This document shows positions 48,600 to 58,097 of a DNA stretch of 64,000 bases, in pieces. The stretch's first letter is position 1, and each line of letters starts with the position of its first letter. Under the pieces are notes generated by a model. That model did not search any database and was not told the origin of the DNA. It worked only from the letters and a program-made list of their open reading frames with translations. The position numbers and the translations under genes were made by a program. The stretch is from Streptomyces sp. P3 (GTDB lineage: Bacteria > Actinomycetota > Actinomycetes > Streptomycetales > Streptomycetaceae): positions 2,356,001 through 2,420,000 of the forward strand of contig JAFEKX020000001.1 of the NCBI GenBank assembly GCA_016893485.2, read 5' to 3'.

Positions 48600-50407
48600 C
48601 TACACGGAGGCGCGACACGCGAGGTCGCGCAGGAACACCAGCAAGGCCCGCGCGGTGGCGTCGTTCTGTCGGAAGGCGGGCCCGCCGGTGCGCGGCCGGG
48701 TGAAGGCGCCGGGCGTGCGGACGTCGGTGTAGGGCCCGAGCGCGAACCGCCGGGGATGCGGCTGCCCGGACCGGTCCAGCAGCCGCCCGTCGGTGCGGTC
48801 CACCCGCAGCAGCCCCTCGGGGCTCTCCACGGCCCCGTCGGCGTGCAGATCACGCAGCAGCGGGTCGACGGTCCGCCCGACCGTGGGCTCCGGCAGCCGC
48901 GCCTCGACCAGCGCCCGCGCCTCGACCGTCACCCCGGGCACGGTCGCGCTCGACGCCCGGAACACCCCGTCCTGCGCCGTTACGGCCATGTCGGCGCCGA
49001 CGAACCGCACGATGCCGGCCCGGGACAGCGCGAGGAGTTGACGCAGCCGGGGTCCCGGCGGCCCGGACGCGAGATAGCTGAAGAAGCCGTGCCACCAGGG
49101 CCCGACGTCACCGAGCCGGATCAACTGCCCGTAGACGGAGAGCAGTCCGAGGAAGACCGCCAAGTCGGGGCTGTTGGAGGGGGTCGTGACGGCGACTCAG
49201 ATCGCCCTCGATGTAAGCCCGCAGCCCGTCCTGGAACTCCTCCTGGGACGCGTATGTCACCCCGGCCAGCGGGTGGTCGAGGGCCGCGAGGTCGAGCCGG
49301 TCGGCGGGGTCGGGCACCGCGGACGCCACGAGGATCTCGCGCTCCGCCGGCTCGCAGACCGCGTACTTCTCCTCGAAGTCGGTCCAGGCGATGCTCGTCC
49401 GCTCGGGGTGCACACCGAACAGCCGGTGGTAGTGCGCGAACCCCAACTCCTTCTCGATCAGCGGCCCACGTCCCGCCGGAAGTCGAAGCCGTCCGGCCGC
49501 GCGAGGATCGCGTCCACCTCGGCGGGCCCGAAGAACCGTGGCAGCGGCGGCCGTTCACCGCTCCACTCGTAACCGATCTTCGAGTGGTACGGCACGCCGC
49601 GCCGCGACCCGACGTACAGCACCGGCTCCTGCCCCGAGGGGACGTAGGTGTCGCCGTCGTAGCGTCCGCCCCTGCCCTCGGTGAGCAGGACCATCAGGTC
49701 GACGAAGGCGAGGCCGAAGCCGCGGACGAGGACGGGTTCGCCGGGGGCGAGGGCGGAGAGGTCGCTGTCGGCGGTGAAGTCGGGCGGCAGATGGACCAGG
49801 TCGTGTTCACGGGCGTACGCCGCCAACTCGCGCTGGTCCGCGTCGAGTTCGGCGTCGAGGTGGCCGAGGGCGAGGACGACGAGGTCGGCGAGGAGCGGGC
49901 GCGGGCGGCCCTCCAGCCACACCTGCTGGCGTCCCTCGCGCGGGCCGCTCACCCGGAGGGCACGCTGCGGGTGGTGGTGGACGGTGACGCCCGGGGGCAG
50001 CGCGGCGACGGCCTGCTCGTGCACCCAGCGCAGATAGGAGCCCTGGAGCTGGCGGTCGGCGAAGGTGCTGCCGTCGATCTCCGCCCATTCGTGCAGGGTG
50101 GGTCCCGGGCGTACCGGGCCCTCCATGACCACCGTCTCGTCGGTGAACATGGTGACGTCCTCGGCGTGCGAGTTCATCCACAGCAGCGGGGACTGGGCGG
50201 CGCGCCAGATGCGTCCGGCGCCCGGCGGATGGGGGTCGACGAGATGGATGTCGAGACCTCCGGAGCTCCCGGAACCCTCGGGACCTTCAGCACCTTCGGC
50301 GCCCGAACTGTCGTACAGCTCGGGCGCGTTGGCGGCGATGCGCTCGATGAGACCGGTCCCCGCGGCCCGGCCCCGACGATCACGAGAGTCCGCCTCGACG
50401 CGCTCAT
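48600..50407 (-). CDS. FAD/NAD(P)-binding protein (three frameshifts)
   Basis: About 602 aa. The N-terminal dinucleotide fold TLVIVGAGPRGTGLIERIAA (after adding one G near 50359) and the DPHPPGAGRIWR segment define the NAD_binding_9/HpyO-like flavoprotein family. It continues with LLWMNSHAEDVTMFTDETVV, LVVLALGHLDAEL and VLVRGFGLAFVDLMVLLTEG. After a break near 49465 follow LGFAHYHRLFGVHPERTSIA, and after about 49185 a C-terminal part ending FLRDLACRASV. It overlaps the permease stop (ATGA). It probably acts with the two flavin monooxygenases, for example as an N-hydroxylase-like or reductase component, but this is inference. Confidence 0.85.
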
Positions 50408-51261
50408 CGGGTGCGCTCCGAGCCGCGCGCGTAGTGCTTCTCGACGTAGTACTGGCCGACGCTGAGCACCGAGGTGACGACGGTGTACCAGATGGTGGCG
50501 ACCATCAGCAGCGGGATCACCTGGTAGGTGCGGTGATAGATCAACTGCGCCGAGAACAGCAGGTCTTGGACGGCGATGACGCTGACGATCGAGGTGCCCT
50601 TGAGGGTGCCGATGAGCATGTTCCCGGCGGGCGGCACGATGGAGCGCATCGCCTGCGGCAGCACGATCCGCCACCAGCGGCGCCACCGGCTCAGCCCGAG
50701 CGCCTGCGCGGCCTCCACCTGGCCGCGGTCGACGGAGAGGATGCCGCCCCGGACGACCTCGGCGGCGTAGGCGGCCTCGTGCAGGGTGAGGCCGATGATC
50801 GCGACCGCGATCGGGGTGAACAGGTTGACGGTCTTCACGCCGAGCAACTCGGGGTACAGCGCCCCGATGTTGAACCACAGCAGCAGCTGCACCAGGATCG
50901 GGATCGACCGGAACAGCCAGACGTAGCCCCAACCGATGCCGCGCAGCACGGGGTTGGCGGACAGCCGGGCCGCCGCGAGCAGCGCGCCGAGGACGAAGCC
51001 GAGCACCATCACCACGGCCGTCAGCCACAGGGTGAGCCACAGGCCGCGCAGTACGGAGTCCGAGGTGAAGTAGTCGCCGACCACGCCCCACTGGAACGCC
51101 TTGTTGCGGACGACGGAGGCGACGGCGAACCCGAGCAGGACCAGGACGGCGACGGCGGCCGTCCACTGCCCGAGACGGCGCTGCGGGACGATCCGCGGGG
51201 AGCCGGCCAGCTCCGGTATGTCCGGTGCGGCGGCTGACTTGGCGAGGGTGTCGGAAGACAT
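50404..51261 (-). CDS. Amino-acid-type ABC transporter permease
   Basis: 285 aa from the ATG at 51261 (the open frame extends to 51453 but that part lies in the divergent promoter). A polar amino acid permease of the HisM/GlnP kind: about five or six helices, GLWLTLWLTAVVMVLGFVLG, LFRSIPILVQLLLWFNIGAL, and the EAA loop EVVRGGILSVDRGQVEAAQA with LGLSRWRRWWRIVLPQAMRS, which contacts the ATPase. A single permease gene implies a homodimer. The intact frame ends in HYARGSERTR overlapping the FAD gene. Confidence 0.95.
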   Translation of the reverse strand: MSSDTLAKSAAAPDIPELAGSPRIVPQRRLGQWTAAVAVLVLLGFAVASVVRNKAFQWGVVGDYFTSDSVLRGLWLTLWLTAVVMVLGFVLGALLAAARLSANPVLRGIGWGYVWLFRSIPILVQLLLWFNIGALYPELLGVKTVNLFTPIAVAIIGLTLHEAAYAAEVVRGGILSVDRGQVEAAQALGLSRWRRWWRIVLPQAMRSIVPPAGNMLIGTLKGTSIVSVIAVQDLLFSAQLIYHRTYQVIPLLMVATIWYTVVTSVLSVGQYYVEKHYARGSERTR

Positions 51262-51682
51262 GCGAAGACTCCGTGACGTCGGTCGAACACGGGTGGTGCC
51301 TTCACACGGAGCGCCTCGCGGCGCCGTACGGCCTAGCCCCTCAGCAGGACCGTCCAACGAGAGTACGGCGCCGTTTCCCCCGCTGTCAAGGCTGTCCATA
51401 CTGTGAGCGCTACGTCTCAAGTCGGTTGACGCCCAACCGGATGCCTGTTCCACTTACCCCATGCATCCACAGCAGTGGCTGGTCAAGCGCTCCCACATCG
51501 ACCTCGGTCGAGTGTGGTCCTCTTCCTGTTGAGCTGACCCACTGCGCGCCCTGATCCCTTGATCCCTTGATCGATCGGGCGCTTCTCGCGTTCTCCCCGC
51601 ACTTCCTCCGTCGCCTTCACACGCGCACCCCTCACCCTCCCCTCGGGTCCTCTTCACTCTTGCTCTCAGGAGACCGCACACG
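51262..51682. promoter_or_regulatory. Divergent promoter region of the ABC/monooxygenase locus
   Basis: 421 bp between permease and binding-protein starts, no gene. It contains direct repeats of GATCCCTT at 51553-51570 inside a hairpin: GCGCCC-T-GATC from 51546 pairs with GATCGGGCGC ending at 51582. The hairpin lies about 100 bp before the binding-protein ATG, probably in its leader. The ATG is preceded by AGGAGA. No known sulfur riboswitch was recognised by eye. Confidence 0.45.
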
Positions 51683-52639
51683 ATGCGTACGTCCTCGCGC
51701 TCCCGTTATCGGCATTTTGCGCCCTTTGCCCTGATCACCTCGGCGGCCCTGCTGCTCACGGCCTGCGGCTCCGGCTCGGACGACGCGTCCGGCACCACGG
51801 CGAACGCGGCGGCGGCCAAGGCCGACAAGATCCCCACCACGGACGTCGTCTCGGCCGTCCCGAAGGACGCGGCGGCGGCGAAGCTGCTCCCGTCCGGCAC
51901 CACGAGCCTGACCGTCGCGGTGTCCGTCGGCGGCCAGCCGCCCGGCACCACCTACCTCGACGACGGCAAGACGCTGACCGGCCAGGACGTCGACTTCGCG
52001 GACGCCGTCGCCAAGGTCCTCGGCATCAAGCTGAAGACGGAGCAGGCCAGTTTCGAGGCGATCCTGCCCGCCCTCGACAGCGGCAAGTACGACTTCGGCG
52101 CCAGCAACTTCGGCGTGACGGACGAACGGCGCAAGACGATCGACTTCGTCACCTACATCAACGACGGCCAGGGCTTCGCCACCCGCTCCGACAGCAAGCT
52201 CGCCAAGGTCACCGACCTCAAGCAACTCTGCGGCCTGAACGTCGCGACCGGCGCGGGCACCACCTTCGAGGCCACCCTCGAGGAGAACAAGAAGGTCTGC
52301 ACCGACGCCGGCAAGAAGGCGTACAGCGTGCAGACCTACAGCGAGTCCGGCGCGATCTGGTCGTCCCTCCAACAGGGCCGCAGCGACGTCGTGATGTCCA
52401 CGATCAACGGCCTGCGCTACGCCGTCGCCCAGCAGACCGGCGTCAAGTTCCTCAACGAGTTCCACCGCTTGGACGTCGGCTTCGCCTTCAAGAAGAACAC
52501 CAAGCTGGCCCCGGCCTTCCAGGCGGCCGTGAACAAGCTGATCGCCGACGGGACGTACGACAAGATCCTGAAGAAGTGGGGTACGACGGGCTCGGCGATA
52601 GCGAAGTCGCAGATCTCGCCGCCGGAACTGAAGAACTGA
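51683..52639 (+). CDS. Amino-acid-type ABC transporter substrate-binding lipoprotein
   Basis: 318 aa, intact. Lipoprotein signal LITSAALLLTACGSGSDDAS with a clear LLTAC lipobox. The family 3 solute-binding fold shows LTGQDVDFADAVAKVLGIKL, ILPALDSGKYDFGASNFGVT, ERRKTIDFVTYINDGQGFAT, LCGLNVATGAGTTFEATLEE and FLNEFHRLDVGFAFKKNTKL. It supplies substrate to the permease/ATPase pair encoded divergently. The ligand is unknown; the cluster context favours a sulfur- or nitrogen-containing amino-acid-like molecule. Confidence 0.95.
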   Translation: MRTSSRSRYRHFAPFALITSAALLLTACGSGSDDASGTTANAAAAKADKIPTTDVVSAVPKDAAAAKLLPSGTTSLTVAVSVGGQPPGTTYLDDGKTLTGQDVDFADAVAKVLGIKLKTEQASFEAILPALDSGKYDFGASNFGVTDERRKTIDFVTYINDGQGFATRSDSKLAKVTDLKQLCGLNVATGAGTTFEATLEENKKVCTDAGKKAYSVQTYSESGAIWSSLQQGRSDVVMSTINGLRYAVAQQTGVKFLNEFHRLDVGFAFKKNTKLAPAFQAAVNKLIADGTYDKILKKWGTTGSAIAKSQISPPELKN

Positions 52640-52647
52640 CAGGGCCT

Positions 52648-52680
52648 GGAGGGGGCCGAGTTCACGGGCCGGCCCCCTCC
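52648..52680. terminator. Bidirectional hairpin between binding protein and cvnD
   Basis: GGAGGGGGCC and GGCCCCCTCC pair perfectly over 10 bp in a 47-bp gap between convergent stops (52639 and 52687). Confidence 0.7.
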
Positions 52681-52686
52681 TCCCGT

Positions 52687-53285
52687 CTAGCGCGACAGGG
52701 CGGCCGTACGACGACGCGGGGTGGCCCGTACCCCGATCACCCGGTCCATCAGCGCCCCCAACACGTCCCGTACGGAGTCCCGTTCGCGTGCGTCGCACTC
52801 CAGCACGGGCACATCCGCGCCCAGCCCCAGCGCCTCCCGGACCTCGTCCACGTCGAAGCGCTCGGCGCCGTCGAAGCGGTTGACGGCGAGGACGAACGGC
52901 GCGCCCTGCGACTCGAAGTAGTCGACCGCCGGGAAGCACTCCTCGATCCGCCGGGTGTCGACGAGGACGACGGTGCCGAGCGCGCCCTCCACCAAGTCGT
53001 CCCAGAGGAAGGAGAACCGGTCCTGCCCGGGCGTACCGAACAGGTACAGCGCGATCGTCGGGTCGAGGGTGATCCGCCCGAAGTCGAGGGCGACGGTCGT
53101 GGTGGTCTTCGCCTCGACACCCACCAACGAGTCGACTCCGACGGAGACTTGGGTGATCGCCGCCTCCGTGTCGAGGGGTTCGATCTCGAAATGGCCCCGA
53201 TGAACGTGGTCTTGCCGACCCCGAGGCCGCCGCTGACCACGATCTTCACGGCCAGCGGCACGATCTTGTCAGAGCGCCCGGACAT
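52687..53285 (-). CDS. cvnD: Conservon GTPase CvnD (one frameshift)
   Basis: About 198 aa. A small Ras/MglA-like GTPase: P-loop VVSGGLGVGKTTFIGAIS, switch II-type LYLFGTPGQDRFSFLWDDLV, base-recognition VLAVNRFDGAE. In place of classical G motifs it shows DTRRIEECFPAVDYFE, as usual for this group. A missing base near 53195 splits the frame between AIS and VGVDSLVGVEAKTTTTVALD. Last gene of a cvnA-B-C-D cluster; its start overlaps cvnC by 17 bp. Together with CvnB and CvnC it forms a membrane-associated complex around the kinase-like CvnA. Confidence 0.93.
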
Positions 53286-53625
53286 GGTCCCTGATCCTTT
53301 CGAGCATCGGGAGCGGCAGCTCCGCGGGTTGCCGGCAGGCGAGTTGCCCGGCGACGACGAGGTCGGAGATGAGCACCTTGGCCACGCCGAGGGGTACGCC
53401 GACCCGGTGCGCCACCTCGGCGACGGTCGTCGGCTGATCGCACACCGCGACGATGTGGCGCCGCTCGAACGCGAGCGACGGATCCGGCACGCCGACGGCG
53501 ACGACCAGCGTCTCCAGCCGCAGATCGGCCTGGAGAGGCTCGGACCGGCCGCCGGTGATGATGAACGGCCGGACGAACGTCGCGTCCTCGTCAGGTTCTA
53601 CGTCCCTGGGCTGTCCACCGTTCAC
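53269..53625 (-). CDS. cvnC: Conservon DUF742 protein CvnC
   Basis: 118 aa, intact, GTG start overlapping the cvnB stop (GTGA). DUF742 features: VRPFIITGGRSEPL, LRLETLVVAVGVPDPSLAFE, and a winged-helix-like part with TTVAEVAHRVGVPLGVAKVL, ISDLVVAGQLACRQPAELPL, ending MLERIRDHVRAL. Probably an adaptor within the conservon complex. Confidence 0.95.
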   Translation of the reverse strand: MNGGQPRDVEPDEDATFVRPFIITGGRSEPLQADLRLETLVVAVGVPDPSLAFERRHIVAVCDQPTTVAEVAHRVGVPLGVAKVLISDLVVAGQLACRQPAELPLPMLERIRDHVRAL

Positions 53626-54050
53626 CGGGGCAACGCCTGCCGCAGATCGGCGATGAGCGTCGGGGTGAGCAGATCACCCGCCCGCTCCGCGAGCACCGCC
53701 ATCTCGTAGCCGACCAGGCCCAGTTCACCGCTGCTGTCGGCGAGGACGCCGAGACAGCTGCCGTCCCGGATCGCCGAGACGAGCAGGAAGCCCCGGCCCA
53801 TCTCGATCATGATGAGCTTGACGCCGTCGAAGCTGTACCGCTTGGACGCGCTGCGGGCCAGACTGCTCAACCCCGAGACGATCGCGGCGAGATGGTCGGC
53901 CTCGGTGCGGCCGAGGCCGTCCGAGACGGCGATGAGCAGCCCGTCGGAGGAGACGGCGACCGCGTCCCGTACGCCGTCGGTGCTCTTGACGAAGTGGGCG
54001 AGCAGCCAGTTGAAGGTCTGCGAGTCGTGCGGGGTGTCGACGGTGGTCAC
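53622..54050 (-). CDS. cvnB: Conservon Roadblock/LC7 protein CvnB
   Basis: 142 aa, intact, GTG start overlapping the cvnA stop. The Roadblock fold is shown by FNWLLAHFVKSTDGVRDAVA, VSSDGLLIAVSDGLGRTEAD, HLAAIVSGLSSLARSASKRY and GRGFLLVSAIRDGSCLGVLA. Such proteins bind and regulate the small GTPase encoded two genes on. Confidence 0.95.
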   Translation of the reverse strand: MTTVDTPHDSQTFNWLLAHFVKSTDGVRDAVAVSSDGLLIAVSDGLGRTEADHLAAIVSGLSSLARSASKRYSFDGVKLIMIEMGRGFLLVSAIRDGSCLGVLADSSGELGLVGYEMAVLAERAGDLLTPTLIADLRQALPR

Positions 54051-56341
54051 TTGGCGGCACCCTCGTTCGTCTCGGCGTTGGTCTCGGCGTTGGTCTCGGC
54101 GTTCGTCTCGGCGTTCTTCGCGGCACTCTTCTCGGACTTCTGCCGCTTCTCCTTCTCGACGCTGATGCCGCCCCGCATATGGGCGCTGCGCAGGGTGGAG
54201 AGCATCCCGGAGACCTGTTGCGGGGTCCGTTCCGGGTTGGCCGGCGTGGTGGGAGCGGGTCGGCCGACCCGGTCGGTCTCGCTCACCGCCGCCGCGATAC
54301 CGCTGCGCTGCGGCCGCTTGACCAGGCCGTTGCGGGTGCGCGCGGCGGACGAACCGCCCTTGGCGGCGACCGGGAGGCCACCGCCTCGGTCTCCGGGCTC
54401 TCCACCTGCTCCGCCTCCGCCTTCCTCGGCGCGGGAACCACCGGCGCCTCCTCGACCCCCTTCTCCGTCAACAGCCCCGCGGGGATGAGGACCCGGGCGA
54501 CGACACCGGCCGCCGGTGCCTCGCCGAGCCGTACCTCGATGCCGCACTTGCGGGCGAGGGCGCCGACCACGAAGTGGCCCAGGAACCGGGTGGGTTCGGC
54601 CATGAAGCTGGCGGTACCGGACAGCCGTACGTTCGCCTCGGCGAGGGCCTGGGTGTCCATGCCGAAACGTGGTCGACGATCGCGACCAGATACCCGGCGC
54701 TGGTGCGCCGCCCCTCGATCTCCACGTCGGAGTCCGGCGGCGAGAAGTTCAGCGCGTTCTCCACCAACTCGGCGAGCAGATGGGCGATTTCGACGACGAC
54801 GGAGCCGGTGACGAACGCGGGCTCGATCCGGCGCAGGGTGACCCGGCGGTACTCCTCGACCTCGGACAGCGCGGCACGCAGCACGTCGTTGACGGAGAGC
54901 GGGGTGGACCAGGGCGGGGCTGGACTCTCCGGCGAGCACGAGGAGGCTTTCGGCGTTGCGGCGCATCCGGGTGGCCAGGTGGTCGAGTTCGAAGAGGTTG
55001 GCGAGGGTCGCGGGGTCGGCGTCCTCGTGCTCCAGCTTGTTGATGAAGCTGATCTGGCGGCGCACCAGGTTCTGGTTGCGACGGCCCAGGCTCACCAGGG
55101 AGTCGGTGGCGTTGCGCCGCAACACGGCCTGCTCGGTGGCGAGTTCGAAGGCGGACCGCTGCACCCGGTCGAACGCGTCGGCCACCTCCCGGACTTCGGC
55201 CCCCGCCTTGTCGGCGACGGCGAGCGGAGCGGGCGGCTTCGGCGCCGCCCCGGACGACCCGTCCTGTACGGCGGCCACGGCCTGCGGCAGCCGGCTGCCG
55301 GCCACCTCCCGTGCCTGCCGGGCGAGTTCGACGAGCGGCGTGGACACGGACCGTACGCAGTCGAGGGCCAGCGCGGCGAGCGCGGCGACCGTACCGAGGG
55401 CGAGCAGCAGGAACAGCAACAGGTCGCGCTGGGCCGAACTCTCCAGCTGGGCGGCCCTGTTCTCGACGTCGGTGCCGAGGGTGATCTGGACGCTCCGCAT
55501 CCCGTTGATGGTGGAGGTCATGGAGTCCCACCAGGCCATCGGCGGGATGGAGCTGGACTTCAGCTTCCCGGTGCCGTGCACCGCCTTTGCTCTCGTACGC
55601 CAGCGCGCGTTCGGCGTCCGGCGTGGTCAGGGCGGTGTTCAGACGGCGTTCCTGTACGGCGGTGGCCGAGCGCGGGAAGGCGTCGAGGGCGGCGAGGCGT
55701 CCGGCGCGGATCTCCATGAAGCGGCTGTAGTCGTCGCCGCGGAACTTCCCGGCGCGCACCGAGCCGAGCACGATGGCGCGCTCCTCGCCGGTGAACTCCT
55801 TCGCGTTGCCGAGGACTTGGAGGGCCTGGTAGGCGTCGCGCAGGGGGCCGTCGTGGACGTCTTCGAGGCCGAGGTCGAGCCGGTCGAGGACGGTGATCGT
55901 GGTGGTGAAGTAGTCGAAGGTGTCGTTCACCACGCCGGAGCCGTCGTCGGCGTCCTTGCGGATGCCGGCGAGGCCGTCGAGCCGGCCGAGGGACTCGCGC
56001 ACCGAACCGGCGGCGGAGTCCTCACGCCCCTTCAGCGCCACGTCCAACTGCCGGCGCGCGGTGTCGGTCGCCTTGCGCTGCGCGGGCAGCTTGGCGCTGA
56101 ACTGCTTGACTCCGCCGACGTATCCGGTGGTGAGTCCGCGTTCCTTCTGCAGTTCGTGCACCAGTCCCTGAAGGGTGATCTCCAGGCGGGCGTTGTCGGC
56201 GGTCGCGGAAGCGTTGCGATAGGCGGAGATCTGTTCGGCGGCCGCGATACCGAGCAGGACGAGCAGCACCGCGAGGGCGAGGATCAGAATCCTCAGCAGC
56301 CTGGTGCGGATGCTGGTGGTCGCTTTTGTTGTGACGTCCAC
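54047..56341 (-). CDS. cvnA: Conservon sensor histidine kinase CvnA with nitrate/nitrite-sensing (NIT) domain (four frameshifts)
   Basis: About 765 aa, GTG start. First helix LLRILILALAVLLVLLGIAA, then an outer NIT domain of about 250 residues (LVHELQKERGLTTGYVGGVK, QKERGLTTGY being its hallmark, and AKEFTGEERAIVLGSVRAGK). The second helix is LLLFLLLALGTVAALAALAL with an adjoining HAMP-like region. The kinase part has NLVRRQISFINKLEHEDADP (His-box-like area without a classical H-E pair) and HLLAELVENALNFSPPDSDV (N box). The tail is disordered and ends with a tandem AETN repeat. Breaks are near 55575, 54910, 54665 and 54375. It is the membrane sensor of the conservon. Confidence 0.93.
54065..54112 (-). 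repeat. 12-bp tandem repeat at the 3' end of cvnA
   Basis: Four units of GTTSGTCTCGGC (read on the plus strand) plus a degenerate fifth encode NAETNAETNAETNAET just before the stop. The frame is kept with any copy number, so strains may differ in tail length. Confidence 0.8.
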
Positions 56342-56525
56342 TGAAGTGCCTTAAGTGGGTGGCGAGTTGGGCGGGGGATCGAACCTGGGGCAGAAATGGT
56401 TCTGCTCCCGCCCAACGACACTCACGGCACACCGGTCACCGGATCATGTTTTTGTTTTACCGCGGTGAAACACGGTCGCCCGTCACCGCAGGTCATCCGT
56501 GATCCGGATACAGCGCGTATACAAC

Positions 56526-56548
56526 GGCGGTGACGGCCCGTCACCGCC
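56526..56548 (-). terminator. Perfect 10-bp hairpin downstream of the DUF5685 gene
   Basis: GGCGGTGACG and CGTCACCGCC flank a 3-base centre, 55 bp beyond the DUF5685 stop and 185 bp before the cvnA start. It probably terminates DUF5685 transcription, but an operator role is possible because of its symmetry. Confidence 0.45.
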
Positions 56549-56602
56549 ATCGGTCACCGACGAACAGCCGTGGTTCAGCGGGCGTTGATCAGCAGCCGTA
56601 GA

Positions 56603-57766
56603 TCAACAGTCGCAGCACGACACGCATTCACAGCACTCGCAGCATTCGCAGGCGTCGCACCACGAGCAGTCGCAGCCGGAGAAGCAGCCCTCACGCCGCC
56701 GCCGCGACCACGGCCCCTCGAACTCGTCGGCGCAGCACACCTTGCAGGTGCAGCAGAGCCCGACGGCGGCGGCGCACCCGGCCCAGAACCCGCGCTTGTC
56801 GGGCCGCGGGGGCTCACCGCCGTAGGGATTGCCGCCGTGGCGCGGATCGCCCGGCAGATAGGGAGTCCGCGGCGGCCCGAAGGCGGCCTCGGGTCCGTGC
56901 CCGCACGACTGGGTGCCGAAGGCCCGGTCGACCGAGCGGCCCAGTTCGTGCGCGAGGAGCAGATGCGCCAGCTTGCCGTCGGTGAACTCGGTCTCGCGCA
57001 GGGCGAGGCGTATCCCGTGCAGCGCGTCGTCGGCGAGGCGGCGGGCCTCGGTGAGCGGGGTGCCGGTCGCGGTCAGCGGGTTCCAGGCACCCGCCGCCGC
57101 GTCGGCCTCCTTGTCCTCCACGGCGTCCAGGAGATGCGCGAGCCGGCCGAAGAGGCGCCCGGCCTCGGCGAGGGGCGCGGCGTTGGTGGGCCGTCCGGCC
57201 AGGATCGCGGTGTGCGCGAACGCGGCGGCGGTGGCGGTCTCGGTCGGTTCGGTGACGGTCAGGATCGGCGTTCCGAGCCCGGCCAGGGACTCGATGCCGA
57301 ACTGCCGCTCCACCGCGTCCACGAGTACGGCGGCGTCGAACCCGACGTCGGCGCCGGTCCGCGCCCCGGCCCTCTCCCAGCTCCCGGCGATCCTGCGCGC
57401 GGCCAGTGCCACCGGCCTGCGGGCCAGCAGCCCGTCCCCGTCGGCGACATGGTCACGCACCTTCGCCGAGGCGAGCACCAGTGAGACGGCCGCCGCGAGC
57501 CGCGCGCCCTCGCCCTGCGCGACGGACGCGGTCCGCATCCCGCGCAACGGGCAGGGTCCGGCCGTACGCCGCCGGCCACCGCCCGCCCGCTCGGCCTGAG
57601 CCTCCGTCAACACCGAGAGGATCAGGCCGTCGTAGTTGGTGACGACTCTCGCGAGCTGTCCGTGATCTCCGCGCAGTGCGAGACACAGCCCGCACAAATG
57701 CGCCATCCACTGCGTCTTGAGGCTCTCACCGAGCCGATGTGAGCAGGGCCGGACCATTCCGAACAC
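56603..57766 (-). CDS. DUF5685 protein with cysteine-rich C-terminal tail
   Basis: 387 aa, intact. The body is helical: MFGMVRPCSHRLGESLKTQW, MAHLCGLCLALRGDHGQLAR, VTNYDGLILSVLTEAQAERA, SLVLASAKVRDHVADGDG and LLAHELGRSVDRAFGTQS. It carries a conserved N-terminal Cys set (CSH, CGLC, CPLRG). The last 57 residues hold 19 cysteines, including LCCTCKVCCADEF, CFSGCDCSWCDAC and ECCECCECVSCCDC, split by a basic patch SRRRREG. The pattern suggests metal clusters or multiple disulphides, but there is no signal peptide. From memory similar tails occur in other Streptomyces members. Function unknown; stand-alone gene divergent from the sepF-like gene. Confidence 0.88.
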   Translation of the reverse strand: MFGMVRPCSHRLGESLKTQWMAHLCGLCLALRGDHGQLARVVTNYDGLILSVLTEAQAERAGGGRRRTAGPCPLRGMRTASVAQGEGARLAAAVSLVLASAKVRDHVADGDGLLARRPVALAARRIAGSWERAGARTGADVGFDAAVLVDAVERQFGIESLAGLGTPILTVTEPTETATAAAFAHTAILAGRPTNAAPLAEAGRLFGRLAHLLDAVEDKEADAAAGAWNPLTATGTPLTEARRLADDALHGIRLALRETEFTDGKLAHLLLAHELGRSVDRAFGTQSCGHGPEAAFGPPRTPYLPGDPRHGGNPYGGEPPRPDKRGFWAGCAAAVGLCCTCKVCCADEFEGPWSRRRREGCFSGCDCSWCDACECCECCECVSCCDC

Positions 57767-58097
57767 GACAACCCCCGTGGCGTGAACGACAACTGACTGG
57801 GCATCCGAAGATCGATAGGGCAGCTGACCGGGCGTTGAGCAGACGCTTCACTTCGACCACTCCGTTCACCCGTACGCACCAGCCGTCACCCGGACGCCGT
57901 GAAGAATCATATTTCACTCTCAGTCAGCAGCCGTATCGAGCAACACCCTTGATACACGGGGCCCTCGACGTATTGGCTGTGCACCAGTAGCGTCACAAAC
58001 CCCCCGCGCGGCGTCTATCCACTTGGCGCGCGATCCGCATCATGGATGACCATAGGGATGCGGAAAGCAAGAAAGACCGCTGTGAGAGGAGGCGTCC
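57767..58097. other. Divergent promoter region of DUF5685 and sepF-like genes
   Basis: 331 bp with no supported gene. GAGGAGG lies just before the sepF-like ATG. No clear palindrome or known operator was found by eye. Confidence 0.5.

Noticed and set aside
47832..50465. 877-codon plus-strand open frame across ABC and FAD genes
   Set aside because: It covers several well-recognised minus-strand genes and has no recognisable domain; an antisense artefact of GC bias.
52687..56341. Conservon as a possible novel system
   Set aside because: Gene content and order match known cvnA-B-C-D clusters that occur many times per Streptomyces genome; no extra gene such as a P450 is attached.
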